Source: Amycolatopsis nalaikhensis (lineage in GTDB: Bacteria > Actinomycetota > Actinomycetes > Mycobacteriales > Pseudonocardiaceae). From it: a stretch of DNA of 64,000 nt. Made by a program: the position numbers and the translations under genes. Location: NCBI RefSeq assembly GCF_030264295.1, contig NZ_CP127173.1, forward strand, positions 7,013,501-7,077,500, read 5' to 3'. Below, piece by piece: positions 8,052-15,878 of this stretch. The notes beneath the pieces are model-generated. The model was not told the DNA's origin. It ran no database searches and was given only the letters and a program-made list of their open reading frames with translations. Positions within the stretch are counted from its first letter, which is position 1. Every line of letters begins with the position of its first letter.

Positions 8052-9434
8052 TCAGCGCTGGGCGGGTGCCCGGCGGGCCGCGTCGCGCAGGGCCAGGATC
8101 TCCCGCTCGATCGCCTTGGCCAGCACCCCGGTCTCGGGGACGGTGTCGGCGTCGGACGTGATCCCGAACGTCATCCGACCGGCGTAGCTCAGCATCGCCA
8201 CGCCGGTGCGCACCCGCAGCGCGATCGGGACGTACGGGTAGATCTCGACGATCCGGCGGCCGAGCGCGGACAGCGGTTCGGCCGGGCCGGGCACGTTGGT
8301 CGTCACGGTGACGATGTTGCGCTGCGGCAGGTGCGCGGCTGCCCGGATCGCCCAGGCGATCGGCGCGAACGGCCCGTGCGCGGCCGTCCCGGTCACCAGT
8401 GCGCCGGCGTCGGCCTCCTTGCCCGCCTTGAGCGCGTCCAGGCGGCGGTGCACCCGGATCAGGCGCTGGACCGGGTCGGTCAGATCGACCGGCAGCAGCG
8501 GCAGCAGGAGAGAAACCTCGTTGTCCAAGGCGGTTCCGGTGCGCACCGAAACGGGGACCAGGGTCCGCACACTGTCGGCGGCGGGCGTCTCGCCGCGGTG
8601 CAGCAGCAACTCACGGAAGCCGCCGGAGACCGCGGCCAGCAGGACGTCGTTCACCGTGACGTCGAACGCCCGGGCCACGGCCTGGACGTCGGCCAGCGCG
8701 ACCGAGGCGGTCGAGTACCGCCGGTCCCGTCCGAGCGGCCCGGTCAACCGGGTCGGCGATGCGGGGAGCAGCGCCGACGTCAGCGCGGCGAGGCCGCGCG
8801 CGGCATCACTGACGCGGCGGGCCAGCCGGTTCGGGTGCAGCACCTCCCGGGCCAGCAGGCGGGTCTGCTCCCACGGGGTGCGCAAGAGCGTGCCGACCGC
8901 GTCGAGGAGCAGCTGCGTGCCGCCGGGATCGGGCGCCGCTTCGACGCGGGCCGGTGCGCCGGCCGCGGTGTCGCCGAAGACGATCGTTTGCAGGTCGGTG
9001 GCGGCGAGCCCGTCGGCCAGCGCGTGGTGCAGCTTGGTCAGGATCGCCCACCGGCCGGCGGGCAGCCCTTCGATCACCCAGAACTCCCACAGCGGCCGGT
9101 CGCGTTCCAGCCGTTCGCTCATCAGCAGGGCCACCAGCTCGCAGAGCGCGGACTCGTCGTGCGGCGCGGGAAGCGCCACCCGGCCGAAGTGCGCGCTCCC
9201 GTCGAACGCCGGGTCGTCGACCCAGACCGGTGGCCCGAGGTCGAACGGCACCGTGCGGACCTTCTGGTGGTAGCGCGGAACACCGGACAGCCGCGCCAGC
9301 ACGGCGGCGGTGAACTCGTCCTGGCCCGGTGCGGTGCCTTCGGCGATCGCGATCGAGGCGATGGCCAGCGACGAGCCGGGGTCGGCGTCCTCGATTTCGA
9401 GGAAGGCCGCGTCGAGCGGGCTGAGCCGGTCCAT
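8052..9434 (-). CDS. wax ester synthase/diacylglycerol acyltransferase-like protein (WS/DGAT 2)
   Basis: A 460-aa WS/DGAT with the full-length family architecture: N-terminal MDRLSPLDAAFL, active-site HHALADG (His136-His137, Asp141-Gly142), the NDV block (VNDVLLAAVSGG), and the NVPGP block near the C terminus. These are the standard landmarks of the mycobacterial Tgs/wax synthase family, so triacylglycerol or wax ester formation from acyl-CoA is expected. It faces WS/DGAT 1 tail to tail. No clear DosR-like box precedes it; the 350 bp upstream are occupied by the decayed AMIN-like gene on the same strand. A housekeeping paralogue elsewhere cannot be excluded. Confidence 0.9.
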   Translation of the reverse strand: MDRLSPLDAAFLEIEDADPGSSLAIASIAIAEGTAPGQDEFTAAVLARLSGVPRYHQKVRTVPFDLGPPVWVDDPAFDGSAHFGRVALPAPHDESALCELVALLMSERLERDRPLWEFWVIEGLPAGRWAILTKLHHALADGLAATDLQTIVFGDTAAGAPARVEAAPDPGGTQLLLDAVGTLLRTPWEQTRLLAREVLHPNRLARRVSDAARGLAALTSALLPASPTRLTGPLGRDRRYSTASVALADVQAVARAFDVTVNDVLLAAVSGGFRELLLHRGETPAADSVRTLVPVSVRTGTALDNEVSLLLPLLPVDLTDPVQRLIRVHRRLDALKAGKEADAGALVTGTAAHGPFAPIAWAIRAAAHLPQRNIVTVTTNVPGPAEPLSALGRRIVEIYPYVPIALRVRTGVAMLSYAGRMTFGITSDADTVPETGVLAKAIEREILALRDAARRAPAQR

Positions 9435-9446
9435 GACGTCCTCTCA

Positions 9447-9790
9447 GTGGGCGAGGTCGACGACCACCCGGCGGACCTGGTCCCGCGGCCCGGCCTGGGT
9501 GAACACGCGGAAGGGCAGCATCGCGCGCACGCCGACGGCGAACGTGCTCAGGCCTTCGAAGGATCCGGCGAAGCGCACAGCCCGCAGCGACGGCCAGCCC
9601 GGCGTGGCCGCCGGGAGCGGGTCGCACCCTTCGGATCAGGGTCACGACCGGGGCGTAGCGGACCGCGTACCCGGCGTCCGCCGGGCCGTCGACGTCGGAC
9701 ACGGCCGGTCGAAGCAGCCGTGCCGACCGGGCCGGACGAGGTAGAGCGCGTCCCGGCCCATCGGGTCGGAGCCGCGCGGCCCAATGCTCC
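9447..9790 (-). pseudogene. remnant of an AMIN-like domain protein, multiple frameshifts
   Basis: Three different minus-strand frames each hold one consecutive piece of a recognisable domain. First YLVRPGRHGCFDRP, then DVDGPADAGYAVRYAPVVT, then FEGLSTFAVGVRAMLPFRVF ending in RVVVDLAH and a stop at 9447. The pattern (glycine/histidine/phenylalanine-rich start, DV-GPA, FEG-x-TF-x-VGVRA-x-LPFRVF, VVVD-AH) is that of the small secreted actinobacterial AMIN-like proteins. At least two indels separate the pieces and no signal peptide or start remains, so this is a decayed gene. It lies directly upstream of WS/DGAT 2 in the same orientation. Confidence 0.6.
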
Positions 9791-9814
9791 GGCGCGAGGG
9801 CGCCGGGCACTCGG

Positions 9815-10057
9815 TCAGCTCGTCCGCGTCAGCGCGTCACGGCGGCGTTCGTACTCCTCCTGGTCGATCTCGCCGCGGGCGAACCGCTCGTCGAGGATCC
9901 GCCGGGCGGTGTCGCCGGGCCGCGGTGGCTGTGGCCCCCGGCGAGCGAGGACGACGACGAGGGCGACCAGCGCGGCCAGCACGAGCGCCATCAACACGAG
10001 CATGCCGATGCCGCCCGCCCAGCCCATGGTTGTGGTGGGGTAATGCCAGTACGGCAT
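9815..10057 (-). CDS. small SHOCT-domain membrane protein
   Basis: An 80-aa protein with a single hydrophobic helix (residues about 13-38, GGIGMLVLMALVLAALVALVV) followed by a basic stop-transfer and a C-terminal SHOCT motif (ARRILDERFARGEIDQEEYERRR). SHOCT is a short oligomerisation motif of unknown function common in actinobacteria. The ATG is preceded by AAAGGAG. It is the last gene of an apparent operon, 14 bp after the Acg-type nitroreductase, so it probably shares that regulation. No catalytic role can be inferred. Confidence 0.85.
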   Translation of the reverse strand: MPYWHYPTTTMGWAGGIGMLVLMALVLAALVALVVVLARRGPQPPRPGDTARRILDERFARGEIDQEEYERRRDALTRTS

Positions 10058-10071
10058 GACCGGCTCCTTTC

Positions 10072-11085
10072 CTAGTGAGCCTGGAAGTGTTTCGGGGGAG
10101 CTTCGAGCGGTTGCAGCACGTCGGCGAGGTCCCGCCGCGGGGTCGCGGGCAGCGGCTCGGCGTTGGCGGGCGCCCAGCCGATGCGCAGCACCATCTGGGG
10201 GAACGACCCGCCGGTCACCCGCTCGGTGACAGTGCCGCGGACGTCGGGCAGCTCCAGCGGCTCGGTCAGCGGGCACGACGACAGGCCGAAGGCGTTGGCC
10301 GTGAGCAGCACGGCGCTCGTTGCTTCCCCGGCCCGCAGCCGCGACATCCGGTCGTCGGAGGCGGTGCTCAGCACCAGCAGGACGGTCTCGTCGTCCTCGG
10401 CTTTGGCGTCGGGCGGCTGGGTGAGCTGAGGGTCGGCGAACGGCCGGGCGCGCAGCGCACCCGGGGTGTCGTCCGGCGCCGGCGTGTTGCGGGCCGGGAC
10501 ACCGTCGGGAGAGACGTGCCGGCCACTCCAGGCCGCCAGCTCGGTGCGGTAGGCCGGGTCTCCGGCATGCCGCTTCGACGCTTCTTCGACGGCGATCGCG
10601 AGGTGGTAGCGCGCGGCGTCCTCGGCGACCTGCAGCACGGTGCCTTCCAGCGCGGCGGCCTTGGCCATGGCTTCGACGTGCCCGCGCGGCACGGTCCACG
10701 AGCTGTGCCGCCGCCGGTCGGTGCGGCGCCGGGGGATCGCCGCGGCCATCGCGACCTCGTCCTGCGTCGGCTCGTGCCGGTGCAGCGTGATGGCCGCGAG
10801 GTGGTCGGGCTCGCCCGGGTTGGGCAGCCGGTGCACTTCGGTGGCCCAGCCGAGCGCGGCGAATCCCACCCGGAGGTGGTGCAGGGCCGCGCCGCAGCTG
10901 AGGATCAGGTCGCGGCCGTCCGGGTCGGTTTCCCGCAGCCGCCGGTCCTGATCGGCGTAGAGGTGCAGTGAGCTGTGCCCGGTCCGCCAGTTCCACGGCT
11001 GGGAGTTGTGCACCGATGGCGCGCGGACCGCCATCGCGACCGCGGTCTTGACGGTGAAATCGTCCGGAAATCCTCGCTCCATCAT
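10072..11085 (-). CDS. Acg family nitroreductase-like FMN-binding protein
   Basis: A 337-aa member of the Acg family, relatives of the DosR-regulated M. tuberculosis Acg (Rv2032). These are divergent nitroreductase folds that bind FMN and may sequester it rather than reduce substrates. The hallmark APSVHNSQPW sits near residue 22, followed by the duplicated nitroreductase-like halves, with RRTDRRRHS and a conserved C-terminal FPQMVLRIGWA. The start ATGATGA overlaps the stop of the upstream kinase gene, so the two are translationally coupled. A DosR-like motif also lies about 90 bp upstream inside the kinase gene. Role in nitrosative or redox stress is inferred from the family. Confidence 0.88.
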   Translation of the reverse strand: MMERGFPDDFTVKTAVAMAVRAPSVHNSQPWNWRTGHSSLHLYADQDRRLRETDPDGRDLILSCGAALHHLRVGFAALGWATEVHRLPNPGEPDHLAAITLHRHEPTQDEVAMAAAIPRRRTDRRRHSSWTVPRGHVEAMAKAAALEGTVLQVAEDAARYHLAIAVEEASKRHAGDPAYRTELAAWSGRHVSPDGVPARNTPAPDDTPGALRARPFADPQLTQPPDAKAEDDETVLLVLSTASDDRMSRLRAGEATSAVLLTANAFGLSSCPLTEPLELPDVRGTVTERVTGGSFPQMVLRIGWAPANAEPLPATPRRDLADVLQPLEAPPKHFQAH

Positions 11086-12632
11086 CGGCCTGCCTCGGGT
11101 TCGGGGTGTTCTGCCGGTTCGACCCTCGCACTGCCCGCCCGGTCGCCGGGAGGGCCGGAATGCCTCTGGGCCGGGGACTTTGGGTGCTCCGGCGCCAGGC
11201 ACGCCAGCGCGTGGACGAGCGACTCGGCCGGCGTGCCGCTGGTGGTGAGCGGGTGGGCCTCGGGCCACGGGGCGGCGTCCGCGGCCATCCGGTGGGCGAT
11301 TTCCGGGGTGGCGTCGGACAGGGTGCCGGTCCGGGCGGTGATCCGCTGCGCCGCCGTCTCTTCCGGTGCCTGGCACCGCAGGGCGGTCAGCGGGCTGCTC
11401 GTCCGCTCGGCGGCCGCGACGGCGAGTTCGCGGTGCCGCACGGCGGTCCAGGACGCGTCCAGCACGACGGTCTCGCCGAAAGCGAGCAGCTCCCCGGCGC
11501 GGCGCGCGAGTTCGGCGTACGTCGCGTCGGTGTGGCGGCTGTCGTAGAGGCCCTCCCGGTACCCCTCGGCGGGCCGCCGCACGGGTTCGAGCCCGGCCAG
11601 CTCCTTGCGCAGCCGGTCCGACTGCAGGAGCGTCGCGCCGAGCCGGTCGGCCAGCCCGCCGGCGATCGTCGACTTGCCGGTGCCCGGTTCGCCCCCCACG
11701 AGGATCAGCCGCACCTGCCCCAGCCGCAGGTGCCGCAGCGTGAGATCGGCGTACTCGCGCGCGAGCGCGGCGGCTTCGGGATCGCCCTGCGCGTGCCGCA
11801 GGCAGGCGACCTTGGCCCGGACGAAGGCGCGGTAGGCGAGGTAGTGGTGCAGCAGTGCCGGGGGAGCGGGGTCGCCGGCGAACTCGCGGTAGTCCGCGAT
11901 CAGCTGTTCGCCCAGTTCCGGGGCGCCGAGCCGGTCGAGGTCCATCGCGAGGAAGGCGACGTCGTCGAGCACGTCGACGTGCCGGAGGTGGTCGTCGAAC
12001 TCCAGGCAGTCCAGCACACGCGGGCCGTCGTCGAGGCAGAAGACGTCGTCGGCGAGCAGGTCGCCGTGGCCGTCGACGACGTGTCCCTCGGCGATCCGGC
12101 GGTCGAACAGCGCCTTCCGGCCGGCGAGGAAGTCTTCGGCGAGCGCTTCGATCTCCAGCGCCGTGGCCGGGTCGAGCACGTCCCCGTGGAACGGCCGGAC
12201 CTGGTCGAAACTCGCGCGCCACCGGTCGCGGACCGCGTCGCGGGTCTCGTCGGCGTCGATTCCGGGGCCGCGATCGGCGCGTGCGTGGAAGGCGGCGAGC
12301 TGCCGGGCCAACCGCCGGATCGTCACGTGCAGCGGCACGCCTCGCCGGACCAGGGTGGACAGGCGGCGGTCCTCGGGCATGCGGCGCATGACGACGAGGT
12401 GGTCGCAGACCGCGCCGTCCGGCCCGGTGACGTCGGCGACGCCGAGGTAGACGTCCGGTGCCAGCCGCCGGTTCAGCTCCACCTCCCGGTGGCACACCCG
12501 TTCCCTGGCTTCGCGGGTGGAGAAGTCGAGGAAGCCGAGATCGACCGGCTTCTTCAGCTTGTAAGCGAGGTCTCCGACGAGGAAGACCGCGCCGATGTGG
12601 GTTTCGTGGACGTCGGCCCAGGGCGCGTTCAT
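11082..12632 (-). CDS. phosphotransferase/P-loop kinase fusion protein (Rv2004c-like)
   Basis: A 516-aa two-domain protein. Residues about 30-310 resemble the aminoglycoside phosphotransferase fold: VVDGHGDLLADDVFCLDD is the HGD-x4-N-like catalytic loop, and VLDCLEFDDHLRHVDVLDDVAFLAMDL supplies the metal-binding aspartate. Residues about 325-500 form a P-loop kinase with Walker A GGEPGTGKST and a shikimate/gluconate-kinase-like lid. The same architecture occurs in M. tuberculosis Rv2004c, a DosR-regulon protein of unknown substrate. The last 30 residues are Pro/Glu-rich. It heads an operon with the Acg gene (TGA/ATG overlap) and SHOCT gene, and is divergent from an ABC exporter behind a DosR-like box. 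Confidence 0.85.
   Translation of the reverse strand: MNAPWADVHETHIGAVFLVGDLAYKLKKPVDLGFLDFSTREARERVCHREVELNRRLAPDVYLGVADVTGPDGAVCDHLVVMRRMPEDRRLSTLVRRGVPLHVTIRRLARQLAAFHARADRGPGIDADETRDAVRDRWRASFDQVRPFHGDVLDPATALEIEALAEDFLAGRKALFDRRIAEGHVVDGHGDLLADDVFCLDDGPRVLDCLEFDDHLRHVDVLDDVAFLAMDLDRLGAPELGEQLIADYREFAGDPAPPALLHHYLAYRAFVRAKVACLRHAQGDPEAAALAREYADLTLRHLRLGQVRLILVGGEPGTGKSTIAGGLADRLGATLLQSDRLRKELAGLEPVRRPAEGYREGLYDSRHTDATYAELARRAGELLAFGETVVLDASWTAVRHRELAVAAAERTSSPLTALRCQAPEETAAQRITARTGTLSDATPEIAHRMAADAAPWPEAHPLTTSGTPAESLVHALACLAPEHPKSPAQRHSGPPGDRAGSARVEPAEHPEPEAGR
11173..11188. promoter_or_regulatory. possible intragenic DosR-like box
   Basis: GGGGACTTTGGGTGCT, in the 3' part of the kinase gene about 90 bp upstream of the Acg start. 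It keeps the GGGACTTTGG core but not the full right half-site, so an internal promoter is only possible. Confidence 0.3.
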
Positions 12633-12708
12633 ACCCCGAGGATCCGGCGTCCCGGCGTCGCCGCCGAAGGGCGTTAGGTCACCGGCCGGCCGCCGGAAGT
12701 CCCGGGCC

Positions 12709-12724
12709 GGGGACGAAAGTCACC
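12709..12724. promoter_or_regulatory. DosR-like box between kinase fusion and ABC exporter genes
   Basis: GGGGACGAAAGTCACC, whose complement GGTGACTTTCGTCCCC differs from the consensus only on the right half. A weaker second copy, GGGCGTTAGGTCACC, lies at 12669-12683, nearer the kinase gene. Confidence 0.6.
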
Positions 12725-12799
12725 GACGGCGAGGACCGCGGGCACCTGCCCCCGGAAACGGACGCGCACACCATGGGAGGCGGACGGAAGGAGCACGCC

Positions 12800-13510
12800 G
12801 TGGACGAACCGGCGATCGTGGTCGAGGGCCTGCGGGTCCGCCGCGGCGGGCAGGAAGTGCTGCGCGACGTCGGGCTCACCGTCCGGCGCGGCACGGTGAC
12901 GGGCCTGCTCGGCCCCAACGGCAGCGGCAAGAGCACGCTCATGCGCTCGATCGTCGGCGTGCAGATCGTCGAGTCCGGGCAGGTGACGGTGCTCCGGCGG
13001 CCGGCAGGCAGCCCGGAGCTGCGCCGGCGGATCGGGTACGCGACCCAGGATCCGGCGATCTACGCGGACCTGACCGTGACCGAGGGGCTGCGCTACTTCG
13101 CCGCGGTGCTCGGCGCTCCACCGTCCGATGTGGACAGGGTGATCACGCAGACCGGGCTGACCGCCTCGGGCAAGACCGTCATCGGCCGCCTCTCGGGCGG
13201 CCAGCGCGGCCGGGCCAACCTCGCCGTCGCCCTGCTGGGAACCCCCGAACTGCTGGTGCTCGACGAGCCGACGGTCGGCTCCGACCCCGAACTGCGTGAC
13301 GAGCTCTGGCAGCTGTTCCACCACCTCGCGGAGACCGGCGTGACGCTGCTGATCTCCAGCCACGTCATGGACGAGGCCGCCCGATGCGACGAGCTGCTCC
13401 TGCTGCACCAGGGAAAGCTGCTGGCACAGGCCGCGCCCGAGGTGCTCCGCGAGCGCACCGGCGCGCCCGATCTCGAGCAGGCATTCCTGCGGCTGATCAA
13501 GGGCCGGTAA
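12800..13510 (+). CDS. ABC-2 type exporter ATP-binding protein
   Basis: A 236-aa DrrA/NodI-type ATPase: Walker A GPNGSGKST, signature LSGGQRG, Walker B LLVLDEPTVGSD and switch SSHVMDEA. It would energise the adjacent permease as a homodimer on the cytoplasmic side. Start chosen at the GTG following GGAAGGAG; an ATG nine codons upstream is possible but lacks a ribosome-binding site. The permease gene follows after 11 bp. Such two-component exporters move drugs, lipids or peptides, and nothing here fixes the cargo. The DosR-like box 75 bp upstream suggests induction with the dormancy island. Confidence 0.9.
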   Translation: MDEPAIVVEGLRVRRGGQEVLRDVGLTVRRGTVTGLLGPNGSGKSTLMRSIVGVQIVESGQVTVLRRPAGSPELRRRIGYATQDPAIYADLTVTEGLRYFAAVLGAPPSDVDRVITQTGLTASGKTVIGRLSGGQRGRANLAVALLGTPELLVLDEPTVGSDPELRDELWQLFHHLAETGVTLLISSHVMDEAARCDELLLLHQGKLLAQAAPEVLRERTGAPDLEQAFLRLIKGR

Positions 13511-13521
13511 GGAGCGGCGCG

Positions 13522-14256
13522 ATGAGTGCTCCGATCACGTTCGCCACGACCCGCCGCATCCTCACCCAGCTGCGGCACGACCCCCGCACGGTTGCGCTCA
13601 TCATCGGCGTGCCGAGCCTGCTGATGATCTTGCTGCGGTACGTCCTGAACTCGCAGCAGCGGTTCAGCGCGATCGCCCCGGCGCTGCTGGGCATCTTCCC
13701 GTTCACGATCATGTTCCTGCTGACCTCGATCACCACCCTGCGCGAGCGCACCACCGGGACGTTGGAACGCCTGATGACGATGCCGATCGGCAAGCTCGAC
13801 CTGCTCTTCGGCTACGCGCTGGCGTTCGGCCTGCTCGCCACCTTGCAGGTGGTGGTGGCCGCGGGGATCAGCTTGACGTGGCTGGGCCTCGACATCGCCG
13901 GCTCGGTCTGGTCGCTGCTGCTCATCGTCGTGCTGGACGCGCTGCTGGGGACCGCGCTCGGGCTGTTCGTCAGCGCGTTCGCCCGCACCGAGTTCCAGGC
14001 GATCCAGTTCCTGCCGGTGTTCGTGCTGCCCCAGTTCCTGCTGTGCGGCCTGTTCGTCCCGCGCGACGAGATGGGGTGGGTGCTCAGCGCGCTCTCGGAC
14101 GTGTTGCCGTTGTCCTACGCGGTGGACGCGCTCACGCACGTGACCCACTCCGCGACGATCGACGGCACGCTGGTCCGCAACATCGCGATCATCGCCGGCT
14201 GCGCAGTCCTCGCGCTGTTCCTCGGTGCGGCCACCCTGCGACGCCGTACTCCGTGA
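13522..14256 (+). CDS. ABC-2 type exporter permease
   Basis: A 244-aa integral membrane protein with six predicted helices (for example LIIGVPSLLMILLRYVL, LLGIFPFTIMFLLTSITT, LLIVVLDALLGTALGLFVSA) and the ABC-2 landmark LRERTTGTLERLMTMPI after helix 2. The conserved FLPVFVLPQFLLCGLFVP segment and the closing AATLRRRTP tail are typical of DrrB-like permeases. GGAG overlapping the ATPase stop codon serves as the ribosome-binding site, so the pair is one transcription unit. Cargo unknown. Confidence 0.9.
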   Translation: MSAPITFATTRRILTQLRHDPRTVALIIGVPSLLMILLRYVLNSQQRFSAIAPALLGIFPFTIMFLLTSITTLRERTTGTLERLMTMPIGKLDLLFGYALAFGLLATLQVVVAAGISLTWLGLDIAGSVWSLLLIVVLDALLGTALGLFVSAFARTEFQAIQFLPVFVLPQFLLCGLFVPRDEMGWVLSALSDVLPLSYAVDALTHVTHSATIDGTLVRNIAIIAGCAVLALFLGAATLRRRTP

Positions 14257-14274
14257 CGCCGCGAAGCGGGCGCT

Positions 14275-14290
14275 GGTGACGAAAGTCCCT
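14275..14290. promoter_or_regulatory. DosR-like box upstream of the DUF6292-Acg-WS/DGAT operon
   Basis: GGTGACGAAAGTCCCT, 75 bp before the DUF6292 gene. It contains both the GGTGAC left half and a GTCCC right half, so it is close to palindromic. Confidence 0.6.
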
Positions 14291-14364
14291 CCGATGGAGG
14301 CCGAACGACGCCATCGCGTCCCGGCGGCGAACTCGTACCGTCGGGGCCTGGGGACGCCGGTCCG

Positions 14365-14859
14365 ATGTGGCCGGTGGACGTCCCGAAGCGATGGAAGGTG
14401 ATTCCCCTGCTGACCGGTATCGACCGTGACCACGGCCTGCGGTGCGGGCTGACCGGCTACCTAGCCGCGGTGAGCGCCGCGGTCGGTGTCGGCGAGGAGT
14501 CCTGCACCGTGGATCTCGACGACCCCGCGTCGGCGTACGTCGCGCTGGACCTGCGGCTGCCGCGCCACCCGGGCCGGGACATGGCCCTGCTGTGGAACGA
14601 GCGGCACGGCTGGGCGTTCGCCATGGAAACCCATTCCGGTGAGGATCTGCTGGTGCTCGCCTACCTCGGCGGTGAGCTCGTGCCCGTGCCCCTGCGTGTC
14701 GGCCGCTTCGTGGCCGGCATCGGGGCCGGCGGGGTGCCGGTCGCCGCGCCGGTTCCGCCGGAGCTGCGGGGCGATCGGGGCGAGCTGCTGGACCGCCTGC
14801 TGCGCTACCGGCGGGGCGCCTGGTCCGGCCCGGTGCCGTCGCTGTCCCGGACGGGGTGA
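14365..14859 (+). CDS. DUF6292 family protein
   Basis: A 164-aa cytoplasmic protein of unknown function. The conserved core is visible: an N-terminal helix (LRCGLTGYLAAVSAAVGV), YVALDLRLPRHPGRDMALLW, then ERHGWAFAMETHSGEDLLVLAYLGG. This block is widespread in actinobacteria, often duplicated per genome. Start uncertain: the ATG lacks a strong ribosome-binding site. It overlaps the following Acg gene by four bases (GTGA), so it is the first gene of a three-gene operon behind a DosR-like box. I cannot assign a function. Confidence 0.75.
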   Translation: MWPVDVPKRWKVIPLLTGIDRDHGLRCGLTGYLAAVSAAVGVGEESCTVDLDDPASAYVALDLRLPRHPGRDMALLWNERHGWAFAMETHSGEDLLVLAYLGGELVPVPLRVGRFVAGIGAGGVPVAAPVPPELRGDRGELLDRLLRYRRGAWSGPVPSLSRTG

Positions 14860-15878
14860 TCCGGATGTCCGCGGTGGAGGGAAAGTCCTGGACGGCGGCC
14901 GAGACCGACGTGCTGGTCCGGTCGATGATGCGCGCGCCGTCGGTGCACAACACCCAGCCGTGGCTGCTGGAGGTCGAGGCGGCCGAGCTGCGGGTGCGCG
15001 AACGCGCCGAACCGGCGCTCCCGCACCACGATCCGCGGGGCCGCGACCGCGCCGCGTCCTGCGGCGCCGCGGTGGCCAACCTCGAACTCGCCGTGCGCAC
15101 CCTCGGCCGGGCGGTGACGATCGAATTCCTGCCCGCCGGCCGGGAACCGGACCTGGTCGCCCGGATCGCCGTCGGCGCCGAGGCCGCCCCCACCCGCAAA
15201 GAACTCCACCGCTACGGGGCGATCGCCCGGCGGGCGAGCCACCGGGCGCCGTTCGAAGGGGTCGCCGTGCCGGCACCGGTGGTGCGCAAGCTCGTCGACG
15301 CGGGCGGGGCACCGGGTGTCGAAACGCGTCCCGTCCGGCCCGGCCGGGAGGTCGCCGTGGTGGCCAGGCTGCTGCACTACGCCGCGGAGCGCTTCCGGTC
15401 CGACAGCGGCTACCAGCGAGAGCTGTCCCTCTGGACGATCCGGGACGAACGCGCCCACCGGCACGGGGTCGGCCTCCCCGCCAGTCGGGTCCCGGCCGGT
15501 TCGGTGCCGTGGGCCGGCCTGGTCCAGCGCTCCACCGAACTGCCGGACACACCCGACCTGGAGGAGCGTCTCGCGCGCGAGACGCTCCTGGTCTTCGTCA
15601 CCACGGACGACGCCCGGCTCGACCACGTCCGCGCCGGGTACGCGCTGGAACGGGCCTGGCTCGCCGCCGTCGACTTCGGTTTGGCGGCCGCGGTGCTGAC
15701 GCAGCCGCTGCACCTGGAGCCGGTGCGCTCCGCGCTCTGCGAGGACCTCGGGCTCACCGGCTTCCCGCAGGCGCTCCTGCGCATCGGGTACGCCGCGGAA
15801 GCCGACCCGCCTTCGCCGCGCCGGGCCGTGCAAGAGGTGCTGCGCGACGGTCCGGACCCCGGCCGATCCGCGCGATGA
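14856..15878 (+). CDS. Acg family nitroreductase-like FMN-binding protein (second copy)
   Basis: A 340-aa paralogue of the Acg protein encoded at 10-11 kb. It keeps APSVHNTQPW near residue 30, the SCGAAVANLELAVR helix and the C-terminal FPQALLRIGYA block. Mycobacterial genomes often carry two or three such paralogues in the DosR regulon (Rv2032, Rv3127, Rv3131). A GTG start overlaps the DUF6292 stop, with an alternative ATG three codons later. The stop overlaps the start of WS/DGAT 3 (ATGA), so the three genes are tightly coupled. Probable FMN binding; catalytic activity unproven. Confidence 0.87.
   Translation: MIRMSAVEGKSWTAAETDVLVRSMMRAPSVHNTQPWLLEVEAAELRVRERAEPALPHHDPRGRDRAASCGAAVANLELAVRTLGRAVTIEFLPAGREPDLVARIAVGAEAAPTRKELHRYGAIARRASHRAPFEGVAVPAPVVRKLVDAGGAPGVETRPVRPGREVAVVARLLHYAAERFRSDSGYQRELSLWTIRDERAHRHGVGLPASRVPAGSVPWAGLVQRSTELPDTPDLEERLARETLLVFVTTDDARLDHVRAGYALERAWLAAVDFGLAAAVLTQPLHLEPVRSALCEDLGLTGFPQALLRIGYAAEADPPSPRRAVQEVLRDGPDPGRSAR

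Noticed and set aside
9472..9486. GGACCTGGTCCC-like sequence upstream of WS/DGAT 2 as another DosR-like box
   Set aside because: Lacks the CTTTCGG core and lies within the AMIN-like remnant; matches no better than chance in this GC-rich DNA.
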